From CAZLYK01 sp964563495 (GTDB taxonomy: Bacteria > Acidobacteriota > Blastocatellia > RBC074): a stretch of DNA of 22,616 nucleotides. The stretch covers positions 1 through 22,616 of the forward strand of contig CAZLYK010000081.1 in the NCBI GenBank assembly GCA_964563495.1, in the 5' to 3' direction. Positions 14,522 through 22,578 of this stretch are shown one piece after another; position 1 is the stretch's first letter; each line of letters opens with the position of its first letter. The translations under genes and the position numbers were made by a program. The notes beneath the pieces are model-generated. The model was not told the DNA's origin, searched no databases, and saw only the letters and a program-made list of their open reading frames with translations.

Positions 14522-16063
14522 TTACTCCCACTCAATGGTGCTGGGAGGCTTGGAGCTGATGTCATAGACGACGCGATTGATTCCCTTTACCTCACTGACC
14601 AATCGACGACTGATATTTTCCAGCACCTGATAGGGAAGACGAGCCCAATCTGCGGTCATACCATCCTGACTTTTGACCGCCCTGATCGCTATCACCTGCT
14701 CGTATGTGCGCTGATCACCCATGACCCCGACCGTGTGAATCGGCAACAGGACAGCAAAGGCCTGCCATAACTCGTGATACAACCCGCCCCTCACGATCTC
14801 TTCCTCGACAATGTTATCAGACTCTTGTAAGAGTTTAATCCGATAAGGATCGACTGGTCCCAGGATTCTGACGGCGAGGCCGGGGCCGGGGAAGGGTTGG
14901 CGGTCGATCAGATGATTGGGGAGGCCCAGTTCGCGTCCGACATTACGAACTTCGTCCTTGAAGAGTTCGCGCAAGGGTTCGACCAGACGGAGGTGCATCT
15001 TTTCGGGCAACCCGCCGACGTTGTGATGAGATTTGATGACGGCGGAGGGTCCTTTGACGGACTGGGACTCGATCACATCGGGGTAGAGGGTTCCCTGTAC
15101 CAGAAAGTCGATCTGACCGAGTTTGGCCGCCTCTTCCTGAAAGATCTCGATAAACTGGTAGCCGATGATTTTGCGTTTACGTTCGGGATCGGCCTCGCCG
15201 ACGAGGGCATTGAGGAATCGCTCTCCGGCCGCGACGCCCTTGACGTTCAACTTGCCGTAATCATTGAAGGAGCGGAGGACCTTCTCGAATTCGTTTTGAC
15301 GGAGCAGGCCATTGTCTACGAAGATGCAGGTCAGGCGATCATCGATCGCCCGGGCGACCAGGGCAGCGGCGACCATGGAATCGACGCCGCCGGAGAGCCC
15401 GCAGACGGCTCTGCCGTCGCCGATCTGTTCCTTGATACGTTCGATCGAGGCATCGATAAACGAGGCCGCGGTCCAATCTCCGGTGCATCCGCAGATCCGA
15501 CGAAGGAAATTATTGAGGATGGTCTTGCCGTCGGGCGTGTGAGCGACTTCGGGGTGAAATTGAAGGCCGTAGAGCCGGCGCTCGGGGTCTTCGACCGCGC
15601 CGAGGGTGCTTTCGGTCTCGGCGATCACGCGGAACCCGGGTGGGGCGATAGTGACGTGGTCTCCGTGGCTCATCCAGACCGGGAACTCGGCCGGGACTCC
15701 GGACAGTAAACTGCTCCCTACCAATGACCTGACCTGAGCCGCGCCGTATTCACGCCGGCTTGAAGGCTCGACTTTCCCTCCCAGGAAATAGCTCAGCAGC
15801 TGCAACCCGTAACAGATCCCCAGCACCGGCGCGCCCAGGTCCAGTATCTGCTGCTCGCAATGCGGTGCCCCAGCCTGATAGACCGAGCTGGGGCCGCCGG
15901 ACAGGATAATCCCTTTAGGCCTGATCTTTCGCATGGTTGAGAGAGGGGTATTAAAAGGATGGATTTCACAGTAAACGCCCAGCTCACGCACGCGCCGGGC
16001 TATCAGTTGAGTATATTGAGATCCAAAATCAAGTATGACTATCGTCTCAAACGATTTAGACAC
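14522..16063 (-). CDS. guaA: GMP synthase (glutamine-hydrolysing)
   Basis: Converts XMP to GMP with ATP and glutamine ammonia. The protein is 513 aa (E. coli 525). The N-terminal class I glutamine amidotransferase has the triad C84 (GICYG), H170 and E172 (FHPEV); the ATP pyrophosphatase domain has the P-loop SGGVDS (224-229); the C-terminal dimerisation domain ends PPSTIEWE, the family hallmark. The start is GTG at 16063, supported by AGAGGAG about 7 nt upstream; it gives MSKSFETIVILDFGSQYTQ, as expected. guaB is not adjacent. The 124-nt AT-rich gap to dnaE holds a 13-nt fragment like the edge of the AATAGACAGG repeats but no full hairpin. Confidence 0.98.
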   Translation of the reverse strand: MSKSFETIVILDFGSQYTQLIARRVRELGVYCEIHPFNTPLSTMRKIRPKGIILSGGPSSVYQAGAPHCEQQILDLGAPVLGICYGLQLLSYFLGGKVEPSSRREYGAAQVRSLVGSSLLSGVPAEFPVWMSHGDHVTIAPPGFRVIAETESTLGAVEDPERRLYGLQFHPEVAHTPDGKTILNNFLRRICGCTGDWTAASFIDASIERIKEQIGDGRAVCGLSGGVDSMVAAALVARAIDDRLTCIFVDNGLLRQNEFEKVLRSFNDYGKLNVKGVAAGERFLNALVGEADPERKRKIIGYQFIEIFQEEAAKLGQIDFLVQGTLYPDVIESQSVKGPSAVIKSHHNVGGLPEKMHLRLVEPLRELFKDEVRNVGRELGLPNHLIDRQPFPGPGLAVRILGPVDPYRIKLLQESDNIVEEEIVRGGLYHELWQAFAVLLPIHTVGVMGDQRTYEQVIAIRAVKSQDGMTADWARLPYQVLENISRRLVSEVKGINRVVYDISSKPPSTIEWE

Positions 16064-16230
16064 CTGCTCGCTCCTCTTTCAGCCGACCGGTATGTTTGTG
16101 GAATTCGTAGGAGATGGAGCATGAGTATACGCGAGAGGTCGATCGGCCACAACGCACCGACCCTTCGGGACGGTGACGATCGAAAAGAATCGGATTGAAT
16201 CGACATGACCCGGGCGCGGGGCGAGAACGC

Positions 16231-17121
16231 TCAGGATGAGGCAGAGGCGGTCGTCTCGTCGGATTTGGTGACCGGGCGACGCAGGCGGTTGATCAATCCC
16301 CATAATTTCAATAGTGGGCCGTGGATGACGTAGGCCGAGGCAATAATCAGCAGCGACCACTGCGAATAGAACCAGATACTGGCCACAATCAACGAGAGCA
16401 GGGGCAAGGTGATAAAAGGCTTATTGCTCTTCGGGCCGATATTTTTGAAGCTCGTATACCTGAGCGTGCTGACCATGAGAATCGCGAGAAGGGCCATCCC
16501 GACCAGCAACCCCCAGCTGAAAAAAGCCGTTCGGTTGGCGTCGTAAGCCGGAACCGGAAAGGGGGTGAAATGGATGACAGCCGCCAACATGCCGGCTGCG
16601 GCGGGGATAGGCAGCCCGACAAAAAATCTCTTATCCAGTTTTGGCGTCTTACCTTCCCCGGTCAGGTGAGGTGCTCTGGCCATGACATTGAACCGAGCCA
16701 GTCTCAACGCGCCGCAGATCAGGAAGAAGAAGGAGACGCCCCAGGCCAGCCGCTCCAGCCCCTGGGTCGAGCCGTACCCCCAGGTGTAGGCGAGCAGCGC
16801 CGGCGCGATGCCAAAAGACAAAACATCCGCGATGCTGTCCAGTTCAACGCCGAACTCGCTGGTCGTCTTGGTCATGCGGGCGATCCGGCCGTCGAGGTTG
16901 TCGAGCAGGACGGCGATGCCTATGGCGCGCGCCGCGTTGTCGAAGAGCATCGTCGCGTGCTCCGCGTTCGGCAGCGACTGGTAGCCCTTGACCGAATTGA
17001 TGACCGCGTAAAAACCGCACATGATATTACCGATCGTGAAGGCGCTGGGGATAATGTAGATTCCACGCTTTATTCCCTGCCTCGGCGGATTAGACTGAAG
17101 GTGCTCATCCTGGACGCTCAT
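16231..17121 (-). CDS. pssA: CDP-diacylglycerol-serine O-phosphatidyltransferase
   Basis: Integral membrane enzyme making phosphatidylserine from CDP-diacylglycerol and serine. The 296-aa protein has the complete CDP-alcohol phosphatidyltransferase motif DG-x2-AR-x8-G-x3-D-x3-D at D77, G78, A81, R82, G91, D95 and D99. About seven or eight hydrophobic helices are visible (for example 21-41, 62-76, 97-112, 124-138 and several after 165). This is the type II (Bacillus-like) membrane enzyme, not the E. coli PLD-like one. Its ATG overlaps the psd stop (ATGA), with AGGAAGGG upstream, so the two are co-translated: its product is the substrate of Psd. The 167-nt gap to guaA holds only a short mismatched hairpin (16155-16175). 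Confidence 0.96.
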   Translation of the reverse strand: MSVQDEHLQSNPPRQGIKRGIYIIPSAFTIGNIMCGFYAVINSVKGYQSLPNAEHATMLFDNAARAIGIAVLLDNLDGRIARMTKTTSEFGVELDSIADVLSFGIAPALLAYTWGYGSTQGLERLAWGVSFFFLICGALRLARFNVMARAPHLTGEGKTPKLDKRFFVGLPIPAAAGMLAAVIHFTPFPVPAYDANRTAFFSWGLLVGMALLAILMVSTLRYTSFKNIGPKSNKPFITLPLLSLIVASIWFYSQWSLLIIASAYVIHGPLLKLWGLINRLRRPVTKSDETTASASS

Positions 17122-17750
17122 GACTCAACCCTTCCTATAATTGAAATGCCACCCTTGACGCGTTCTCCTTTCCTGACCATGACTTTCACCTGAGGCGGCA
17201 TAATGATGTCAACGCGTGATCCGAATTTGATCAACCCAACCCTCTCACCGAGGCCGATCAGGTCTCCTTTATTCTTCCAGAAAACAATGCGCCTGGCGAT
17301 CAGCCCGGCAATCTGCTTAAAGACCACCCTTGCGTATTGGTTCTCAACCGTCACGACGTTCTGCTCGTTCTCGAGCGACGCCCTCTCCTTTGTGGCGACC
17401 AGAAACTTCCCGGGCCGGTAGTCGACCTGGACGATACGGCCGGCGATCGGTGATCGGTTGACGTGAACGTCAAAGATGGAGAGGAAGATACTGACCAGGG
17501 TTCCGGAATCGCCTTCCGGCCTGACCACAACCACCAGGCCGTCAGCCGGCGAGACGACCAGCTTCTGATCAGTCGGCAGATCGCGCTCAGGATCCCGGAA
17601 GAAGAACGCGACAAACAACGCCAATAAGAAGAGGGGTCCCGCCGGATAAGATAAGCCCGGAGCGACCCACCAACCCAGCACCAGGGATAATATCCCCAAC
17701 AGACTCAGGGGCACAACAAAGGCATAGGCATCACGGAGCACGCGAAACAC
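17118..17750 (-). CDS. psd: Phosphatidylserine decarboxylase, short pyruvoyl form
   Basis: Decarboxylates phosphatidylserine to phosphatidylethanolamine. The 210-aa protein has two N-terminal membrane helices (about 10-30 and 35-52), then the catalytic domain with SPADG (Asp), FDVHVNR (His) and KFGSRVDIIMP. The GS in the last motif is the expected self-cleavage site producing the pyruvoyl group. This is the short type usually paired with pssA, as here (4-nt overlap). The frame runs back into repeat copy 4 to a TTG at 17807, but those 19 residues are repeat translation. GTG at 17750 has AGGA about 9 nt upstream and gives a normal N-terminus (VFRVLRDAYAFVVPLS). Confidence 0.95.
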   Translation of the reverse strand: MFRVLRDAYAFVVPLSLLGILSLVLGWWVAPGLSYPAGPLFLLALFVAFFFRDPERDLPTDQKLVVSPADGLVVVVRPEGDSGTLVSIFLSIFDVHVNRSPIAGRIVQVDYRPGKFLVATKERASLENEQNVVTVENQYARVVFKQIAGLIARRIVFWKNKGDLIGLGERVGLIKFGSRVDIIMPPQVKVMVRKGERVKGGISIIGRVES

Positions 17751-17769
17751 CGGTTTTTTTTCCTTAAAA

Positions 17770-17854
17770 AATAGACAGGATGAACAGGATTTATCCAGGA
17801 TTGACAAGACTCCATCGTGTCAATCCTGGATAAATCCTGTTCATCCTGTCTATT
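17770..17854. repeat. Inverted repeat copy 4, upstream of psd
   Basis: Arms 17770-17806 and 17818-17854 are exact reverse complements over 37 nt with an 11-nt loop. It lies 19 nt upstream of the psd GTG and just after the likely terminator of the DUF465 gene, so any psd promoter must overlap it or lie between it and that terminator. Confidence 0.95.
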
Positions 17855-17865
17855 AATAAACGGTC

Positions 17866-17896
17866 AAAGAAAACGGGAACACAATTTGTGTCCCCG
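17866..17896 (-). terminator. Likely intrinsic terminator of the DUF465 gene
   Basis: On the minus strand CGGGGACACAA pairs with TTGTGTTCCCG (17896-17874), followed by TTTTCTTT (17873-17866). The single imperfect pair is G-U in minus-strand RNA but A-C in plus-strand RNA, which favours minus-strand function. It lies 53 nt past the DUF465 stop. Confidence 0.65.
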
Positions 17897-17949
17897 TCTT
17901 CCGGCTTTGGAGTATTCAATTTTACTGATCGGAAACCAAACAAGATAAA

Positions 17950-18192
17950 TTAGTGAGAGGTACTGCTAGTCTTATATTTACTGGCAATGGCCTCCATCTG
18001 GTCTTTCAGGAGCAACTTTTTCTTTTTGAGTATTGTTTCTTCGAGCTGTTCGTCGTCGTTCGGATAATTGAGTCTTGCCAGTTCATCGAGTCTGGCTTCG
18101 TATTTACGATGTTCGTTAACCAATTCCCGATAATGATCGTCGTGGTCAATCAGGAAGTCCCTCAAAGCTGCCTCGCTAGCTGGAATGCTCAT
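17950..18192 (-). CDS. Small DUF465/YdcH-family protein
   Basis: An 80-aa, highly charged, probably all-helical protein. The pattern H....Y..L..EH.K.E..L.EL......DDEQLEE..LKKKKL.LKDQME matches DUF465 (YdcH family), small antiparallel coiled coils of unknown function. The ATG has an excellent ribosome site, TAAGGAGG, at 8-nt spacing, so the gene is real despite its size. It looks monocistronic, with a terminator downstream and 155 nt to rimI upstream. The serine/threonine-rich end (TSSTSH) falls outside the domain. Confidence 0.88.
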   Translation of the reverse strand: MSIPASEAALRDFLIDHDDHYRELVNEHRKYEARLDELARLNYPNDDEQLEETILKKKKLLLKDQMEAIASKYKTSSTSH

Positions 18193-18347
18193 TGGCTTTT
18201 CCTCCTTAGCTGAAAAACTTTGCCGATAGTTCCGACATTTATCCGAAATTTATTTGTTTGGTTTCCTTTTTATTCTTTCTAAAATTCATATTATTACAGA
18301 TGCAATAGGCGTTCAAGCCACCATTTCGGGTAGTCATAGATTAGAGG

Positions 18348-18848
18348 CTAAAGCCCAATCCAGGACTCAATCAGACAGGTCATGGTCAGCGCGTGGTCTA
18401 GTGGATCGCGGTAGTAGTCGGGTCTCATGCCTGCGATTTTGAAGCCGAATTTCTGATAAAGAGAGCGCGCGGCGTGGTTTGTCGAGCGAACTTCCAGGAC
18501 GGCTTTTCTCGCGCCTTTTTGGTAGGCGATCTGCAGGGACCGGCGCAGCATCAGGGTCGCAATTCCGCGCCTGCGCCAAGCTGGCGCGACGGCAATGTTG
18601 TCGATCTGCAGCTCATCTATGACCAATGCGGCGGAAAAGATCCCGACGATCGTTCTATTTTCGGACGCCGCTCGCTTGTCGATCGCGACGTACAGAAAGG
18701 CTACAGATTTGGTTAAGTCGTGTAGATAACCCGACAACCCGCGCGAGTTGAGACCGCAGGCGAGCTCAAGGGCAACCACCTGTGGCGCATCGATCGCCCT
18801 CATCTCATCTATCATGATATTGGGGTCGATCGGTTCTCGATTATCCAT
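18348..18848 (-). CDS. rimI: GNAT acetyltransferase, RimI-type
   Basis: A 166-aa GNAT-fold N-acetyltransferase. The acetyl-CoA loop is seen as VAPAWRRRGIATLML (the Q/RxxGxG/A motif), followed by LEVRSTNHAARSLYQKFGFK and RPDYYRDPLDHALTM, the RimI signature including the Tyr-rich end. RimI acetylates the N-terminus of ribosomal protein S18; some homologues have wider substrates. It lies 13 nt after tsaB, a frequent pairing. I chose the ATG at 18848, with TGGA just upstream; the frame runs 22 codons further back, but that would overlap tsaB. Confidence 0.92.
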   Translation of the reverse strand: MDNREPIDPNIMIDEMRAIDAPQVVALELACGLNSRGLSGYLHDLTKSVAFLYVAIDKRAASENRTIVGIFSAALVIDELQIDNIAVAPAWRRRGIATLMLRRSLQIAYQKGARKAVLEVRSTNHAARSLYQKFGFKIAGMRPDYYRDPLDHALTMTCLIESWIGL

Positions 18849-18861
18849 GCTAGTCCAACAG

Positions 18862-19632
18862 CTAATTTGACCACTTGATCTCGGCATCCGAAGGTCTGAC
18901 GTAATACGCCTCAATTCCAGATTCGATCCCCGATTGATACAGGTGATTGGCGTGCTGGGCGATCATGGCAGCGGTCGGAAAAGTGACGGTCTTAAGCTGC
19001 CAGAATTGCGAACCGGCTGCCGGGCGGGTAGCCAGGCGCAACCGGCTCCCCGTCAGATCCGCGACCTCCTCCAGTGATTGACGATATTTTAGGGCGCCCC
19101 GACCGACGACGACCGGGGGGGTATCCCTGAATCTCTCGATAAAGCCGTTGATCAACAATTGCGCCGGGCCGACCTGGTCCGACCCGACCGGGTTGAGAGT
19201 TCCGGACGTGCTGATCTCGCGCAGCCCGCAGTAGACCTCGTCTCTTCCGGCTTCTATCATGACCAGCACCAGACCGCAGACGCCGGCGTCCAGCGCCAGG
19301 GCATCTATGGTTGTCACGCCGAAGGAGGGCTTGCCCAGTGTCTGAGCCAGCCCCTTGATCGCCGCCAGACCGACTCGCAACCCGGTAAAGCTTCCGGGCC
19401 CGGTCGCAGCGGCCAGCAGATCCATCTCCCCTATCTCGAGCCCGGCAATCCCCAGAAGATTCGAGATATGGCTGAAAAATGTCTTTGAATGCGGCGCCTG
19501 AACCTGGCTGGCGAACGACGCCACGATCCTGTCACCACGCGCAACGGCGAAACTGGCCTCTGATGATGAGGTATCAACGGCGAGGATGAGCTTTGCCTTT
19601 GGATCTGTACTGGAGTGGTTATTTGACATCAT
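18862..19632 (-). CDS. tsaB: tRNA t6A synthesis protein TsaB
   Basis: TsaB is the catalytically inactive ASKHA-fold partner of TsaD in making threonylcarbamoyladenosine at A37 of ANN-decoding tRNAs. The 256-aa protein starts ILAVDTSSSEASFAV and holds the hallmark ATGPGSFTGLRVGLAAIKGLA region (split here only by convention) and later GRGALKYR. It lacks the metal-binding His pair of TsaD. The frame extends to a TTG at 19671, but the tandem ATG ATG at 19632 and 19629 is preferred because a good promoter overlaps the upstream part. rimI follows directly. tsaD and tsaE are not in the window. Confidence 0.94.
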   Translation of the reverse strand: MMSNNHSSTDPKAKLILAVDTSSSEASFAVARGDRIVASFASQVQAPHSKTFFSHISNLLGIAGLEIGEMDLLAAATGPGSFTGLRVGLAAIKGLAQTLGKPSFGVTTIDALALDAGVCGLVLVMIEAGRDEVYCGLREISTSGTLNPVGSDQVGPAQLLINGFIERFRDTPPVVVGRGALKYRQSLEEVADLTGSRLRLATRPAAGSQFWQLKTVTFPTAAMIAQHANHLYQSGIESGIEAYYVRPSDAEIKWSN

Positions 19633-19642
19633 TCCGAGGCGG

Positions 19643-19671
19643 ATTATATATTGGCCCCCAAGATCGAACAA
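19643..19671 (-). promoter_or_regulatory. Candidate promoter for tsaB, near-leaderless
   Basis: On the minus strand TTGTTC (19671-19666) and a perfect TATAAT (19648-19643) are separated by 17 nt. Ten nt separate the -10 box from the first ATG, so the transcript would begin within about 4 nt of the start codon. The spacing is almost the same as in the miaB candidate. Confidence 0.5.
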
Positions 19672-19696
19672 ATATGCGGCTACCCCGGTTTTTAGG

Positions 19697-19802
19697 AAAT
19701 AGACAGGGACAACCGGATTTTTGCAGGATTAAACAAGATTCTTTTCTGCTTTGTCTTTAATCCGGTTTAATCCTGCAAAAATCCGGTTGATCCTGTCTAT
19801 TT
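19697..19802. repeat. Inverted repeat copy 5, between divergent tsaB and mutS
   Basis: Arms 19697-19734 and 19765-19802 pair over 38 nt with two adjacent imperfect positions (19708/19791 and 19709/19790), around a 30-nt loop. It is the only copy between two gene starts: 26 nt from the tsaB candidate -35 box and 18 nt from the mutS ATG. A termination role cannot explain this location. Confidence 0.93.
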
Positions 19803-19820
19803 AATGCTCGATAAATAATT

Positions 19821-22454
19821 ATGCCATCATCCATCTCAACCGGCGATAAGCAATCGCAGCTCACTCCCATGCTGCGGCAATACCACGAGATCAAAAAACA
19901 GTACCCGGGAACCCTGCTCTTTTTCAGACTCGGCGACTTTTACGAATTGTTCTTCGAGGATGCGCTGCTCGGCGCGCGCGAAATGGAGATCACGCTGACC
20001 GCGCGCCATAAAGATAAGGGCGCGCCTGTGCCCATGTGCGGCGTTCCCTATCACGCGGCAACCGGCTATATCACCAAGCTGGTCAGAAAAGGCTACCGCG
20101 TCGCCATCTGCGACCAGACCGAAGACGCCAAATCGACCACCAAACTGGTCCGTCGTGAGGTCGTTAGAGTCGTCACCCCAGGTACCGCTCTGGAAAGCCA
20201 GTTGCTCGAAAACAAGGAGAACAACTACCTGGCCTCTGTCTGCGGCGCCGGCGAGGGCATGGGCCTGGCTCTGCTCGATCTTTCGACCGGAGAGTTCCTG
20301 GCCACTCAATTCTCCGGAGAATCCGCCTGGCCAAGAATCAGGGAACAGTTGGAGATCTTCTCCCCACGCGAGATCATCTTCCCAAATTCCCTTAAACCAC
20401 TGATCGGTCTCACCCAAAATCTTACCCCTCAGACCGGATCCACAGATCAAAATGAAGCGCCGCTCTCGTTATCAGACGGTGGTAATCAATTAAATATTTC
20501 GATTGCATTAACGGGTCTGGAAGATTGGATCTATGGGTATGAGCATAGTGAATCGCTACTGCGGGTGCAGCTTGGGGTGACGACATTGGAGGGGTATGGG
20601 ATGGGGGGCAAGGTATATGCGGTAAGCGCGGCGGGAGCGGCGGTACACTATATTAATGATACGCAGAAAGCCCAGGCGACCCATTTGAGCGAGATCAGCT
20701 ATTTTGAGCCGGCCGAATATCTGGTTTTGGACGCGACGACGGTCAACAACCTGGAGTTGGTAGAGTCTGGTGGTGGCAATCGTTTGAGCCTCTTCGGGGT
20801 TCTTGATGAGACCATGACGGGGATGGGGGCCAGGCTTTTGCGTCAATGGTTGTTGCGGCCATCGGTCAAACCGGGTGAGATCGAGACCCGGTTGGATTCG
20901 GTCGAGGAGCTCAAGTCCTCTGCGATAAAACGCGATCAACTTCGCCGGTTGCTGGAGCCTATGGCCGATCTTGAAAGGCTATCCGGCAAGATCACTCTTG
21001 GCCGCGCCAACGCCAGAGATCTGATCTCACTTCGCCAGTCGATAGAGGCTATCCCATCGCTAAAAAAGACGTTATCAGACGCTCGCTCCTCCCTGCTCCG
21101 AGTAATAGTCGAGAACATGGATGAGTTGGGGGATGTAGGGGGGTTGATTGGGGAGGCGATTGCGGATGATCCGCCGGTGGGGACGAGCGAGCCGGGGATG
21201 ATTCGAGACGGTTATCATCCCGAGCTGGACGAGTTACGCAATCTGGCGCGAAGCGGAAAGAGCTACATCGCGGCGATCGAGGCACGCGAGCGGGGGCGAA
21301 CCGGCATCGCATCGCTCAAAGTCAAATTCAACAATGTCTTCGGCTACTTCATAGAGATCAGCAACGCCAACAAGGATCGTGTTCCCGCCGATTACGAGCG
21401 TAAGCAGACACTGGTCAACTCTGAGCGATTCACGACGCCGGAGTTGAAAGAGTATGAGGTGAAGGTTTTGGGTGCCGAGGAGCGGATCGTTCAGCTGGAG
21501 GTCGAGCTGTATACCGAGATACGCAGGCTGATCGCGCAGGAAGTCCGGCGTATTCAGGGGGTCGCTCGAGCGATCTCGACCCTGGATGTGCTGTCTTCAC
21601 TGGCTGAGGTCGCGGCTCGGCGCAACTACGTGCGTCCTCAGCTTGACGAGGGAGATGAGATAGAGATTCGAGCCGGGCGCCATCCGGTGATAGAAACCCT
21701 GGGCGAGCGATTCGTACCCAACGATCTGAGCATCAACAACACGACCGACCGGCTGCTGATCATCACCGGGCCGAACATGGGGGGTAAGAGCGTCTTTCTC
21801 AAACAGACCGCGCTGATCGTCATCCTCGCCCAGATGGGGAGCTTCGTTCCGGCCGCGTCGGCCAGGATTGCGCTGGTCGATCGCATCTTCACGCGCGTCG
21901 GCGCATCGGACAACCTGGCGCGGGGGCGATCAACATTTATGGTCGAGATGATCGAGACATCGAATATTCTCAACACGGCGACGCCGCGCAGCCTGGTATT
22001 GCTCGACGAAGTCGGTCGCGGCACGGCGACCTTCGATGGACTCTCGCTCGCCTGGGCGATCGCCGAATACATCCACGACGATTCACGCCATAGCGCCAAG
22101 ACCATCTTCGCGACTCATTATCACGAGATGACCGAGCTCTCGAAGATGCGCCCGGGCGTCCGCAATTACCAGGTCGCGGTCTCGGAGTCCAAGGGTGAGA
22201 TAGTCTTTCTGCGCAAGGTGGTTCCGGGCAGTGCGAGCAAGAGCTATGGGATAGAGGTCGCGCGACTGGCGGGACTGCCGCACCCTGTCATCGAGCGCGC
22301 GAGAGAGATCCTGACCAATCTGGAGCAGAACGAGCTCGATCTGACGGGCAAGCCAAAGTTCGCGCGCCACCTCAAGAAGCCCGGCAAACACACTGATCAA
22401 CTTTCACTGCTCGATTCTTTCGAAACCGAGGAAGAAGGAAATAGACAGGATTAA
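19821..22454 (+). CDS. mutS: DNA mismatch repair protein MutS
   Basis: Recognises mismatches and starts methyl-directed-type repair with MutL. The 877-aa protein has the mismatch-binding F40-Y41-E42 (GDFYELF), connector, lever and clamp domains, and the ABC ATPase with Walker A GPNMGGKS (650-657), the ST.SDN-like GASDNLARGRSTF region and Walker B LVLLDEVGRG (D729, E730). QLSLLDSF (860-867) is a probable beta-clamp-binding motif near the C-terminus. This is MutS1, not MutS2. The last residues NRQD and the TAA stop come from repeat copy 6. There is no recognisable Shine-Dalgarno before the ATG, and repeat copy 5 ends 18 nt upstream; the N-terminal length is normal for the family. mutL is not in the window. 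Confidence 0.98.
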   Translation: MPSSISTGDKQSQLTPMLRQYHEIKKQYPGTLLFFRLGDFYELFFEDALLGAREMEITLTARHKDKGAPVPMCGVPYHAATGYITKLVRKGYRVAICDQTEDAKSTTKLVRREVVRVVTPGTALESQLLENKENNYLASVCGAGEGMGLALLDLSTGEFLATQFSGESAWPRIREQLEIFSPREIIFPNSLKPLIGLTQNLTPQTGSTDQNEAPLSLSDGGNQLNISIALTGLEDWIYGYEHSESLLRVQLGVTTLEGYGMGGKVYAVSAAGAAVHYINDTQKAQATHLSEISYFEPAEYLVLDATTVNNLELVESGGGNRLSLFGVLDETMTGMGARLLRQWLLRPSVKPGEIETRLDSVEELKSSAIKRDQLRRLLEPMADLERLSGKITLGRANARDLISLRQSIEAIPSLKKTLSDARSSLLRVIVENMDELGDVGGLIGEAIADDPPVGTSEPGMIRDGYHPELDELRNLARSGKSYIAAIEARERGRTGIASLKVKFNNVFGYFIEISNANKDRVPADYERKQTLVNSERFTTPELKEYEVKVLGAEERIVQLEVELYTEIRRLIAQEVRRIQGVARAISTLDVLSSLAEVAARRNYVRPQLDEGDEIEIRAGRHPVIETLGERFVPNDLSINNTTDRLLIITGPNMGGKSVFLKQTALIVILAQMGSFVPAASARIALVDRIFTRVGASDNLARGRSTFMVEMIETSNILNTATPRSLVLLDEVGRGTATFDGLSLAWAIAEYIHDDSRHSAKTIFATHYHEMTELSKMRPGVRNYQVAVSESKGEIVFLRKVVPGSASKSYGIEVARLAGLPHPVIERAREILTNLEQNELDLTGKPKFARHLKKPGKHTDQLSLLDSFETEEEGNRQD

Positions 22455-22578
22455 CAGGATTTTGCCGGATTAAACAGGATTGTTCAGGGGGAATGGTTAC
22501 GATTCTATCCGGAACATCTTCCCTCCAATAATCCTGTTTAATCCGGCAAAATCCTGTTAACCCTGTCTATTTCCTTCT
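22433..22578. repeat. Inverted repeat copy 6, fused to the 3' end of mutS
   Basis: Arms 22433-22481 and 22530-22578 pair over 49 nt with one mismatch (A22450/C22561), around a 48-nt loop. The outer AGAAGG of the left arm is mutS coding sequence outside the family consensus, and it is mirrored as CCTTCT at the distal edge. The mutS stop (22452-22454) lies within the left arm. The remaining 38 nt of the window show no feature. Confidence 0.95.

Noticed and set aside
16155..16175. Short hairpin between pssA and guaA as a terminator
   Set aside because: The stem is 9 bp with a central mismatch and no T-run follows on the minus strand.
17751..17807. N-terminal extension of Psd from a TTG codon (19 residues)
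   Set aside because: The extension is translation of repeat copy 4. A GTG at 17750 with AGGA upstream gives a normal family start.
2745..22578. CRISPR-like array because of recurring short GGAT units
   Set aside because: The copies are kilobases apart, are inverted pairs, have no regular spacers, and there are no cas genes.
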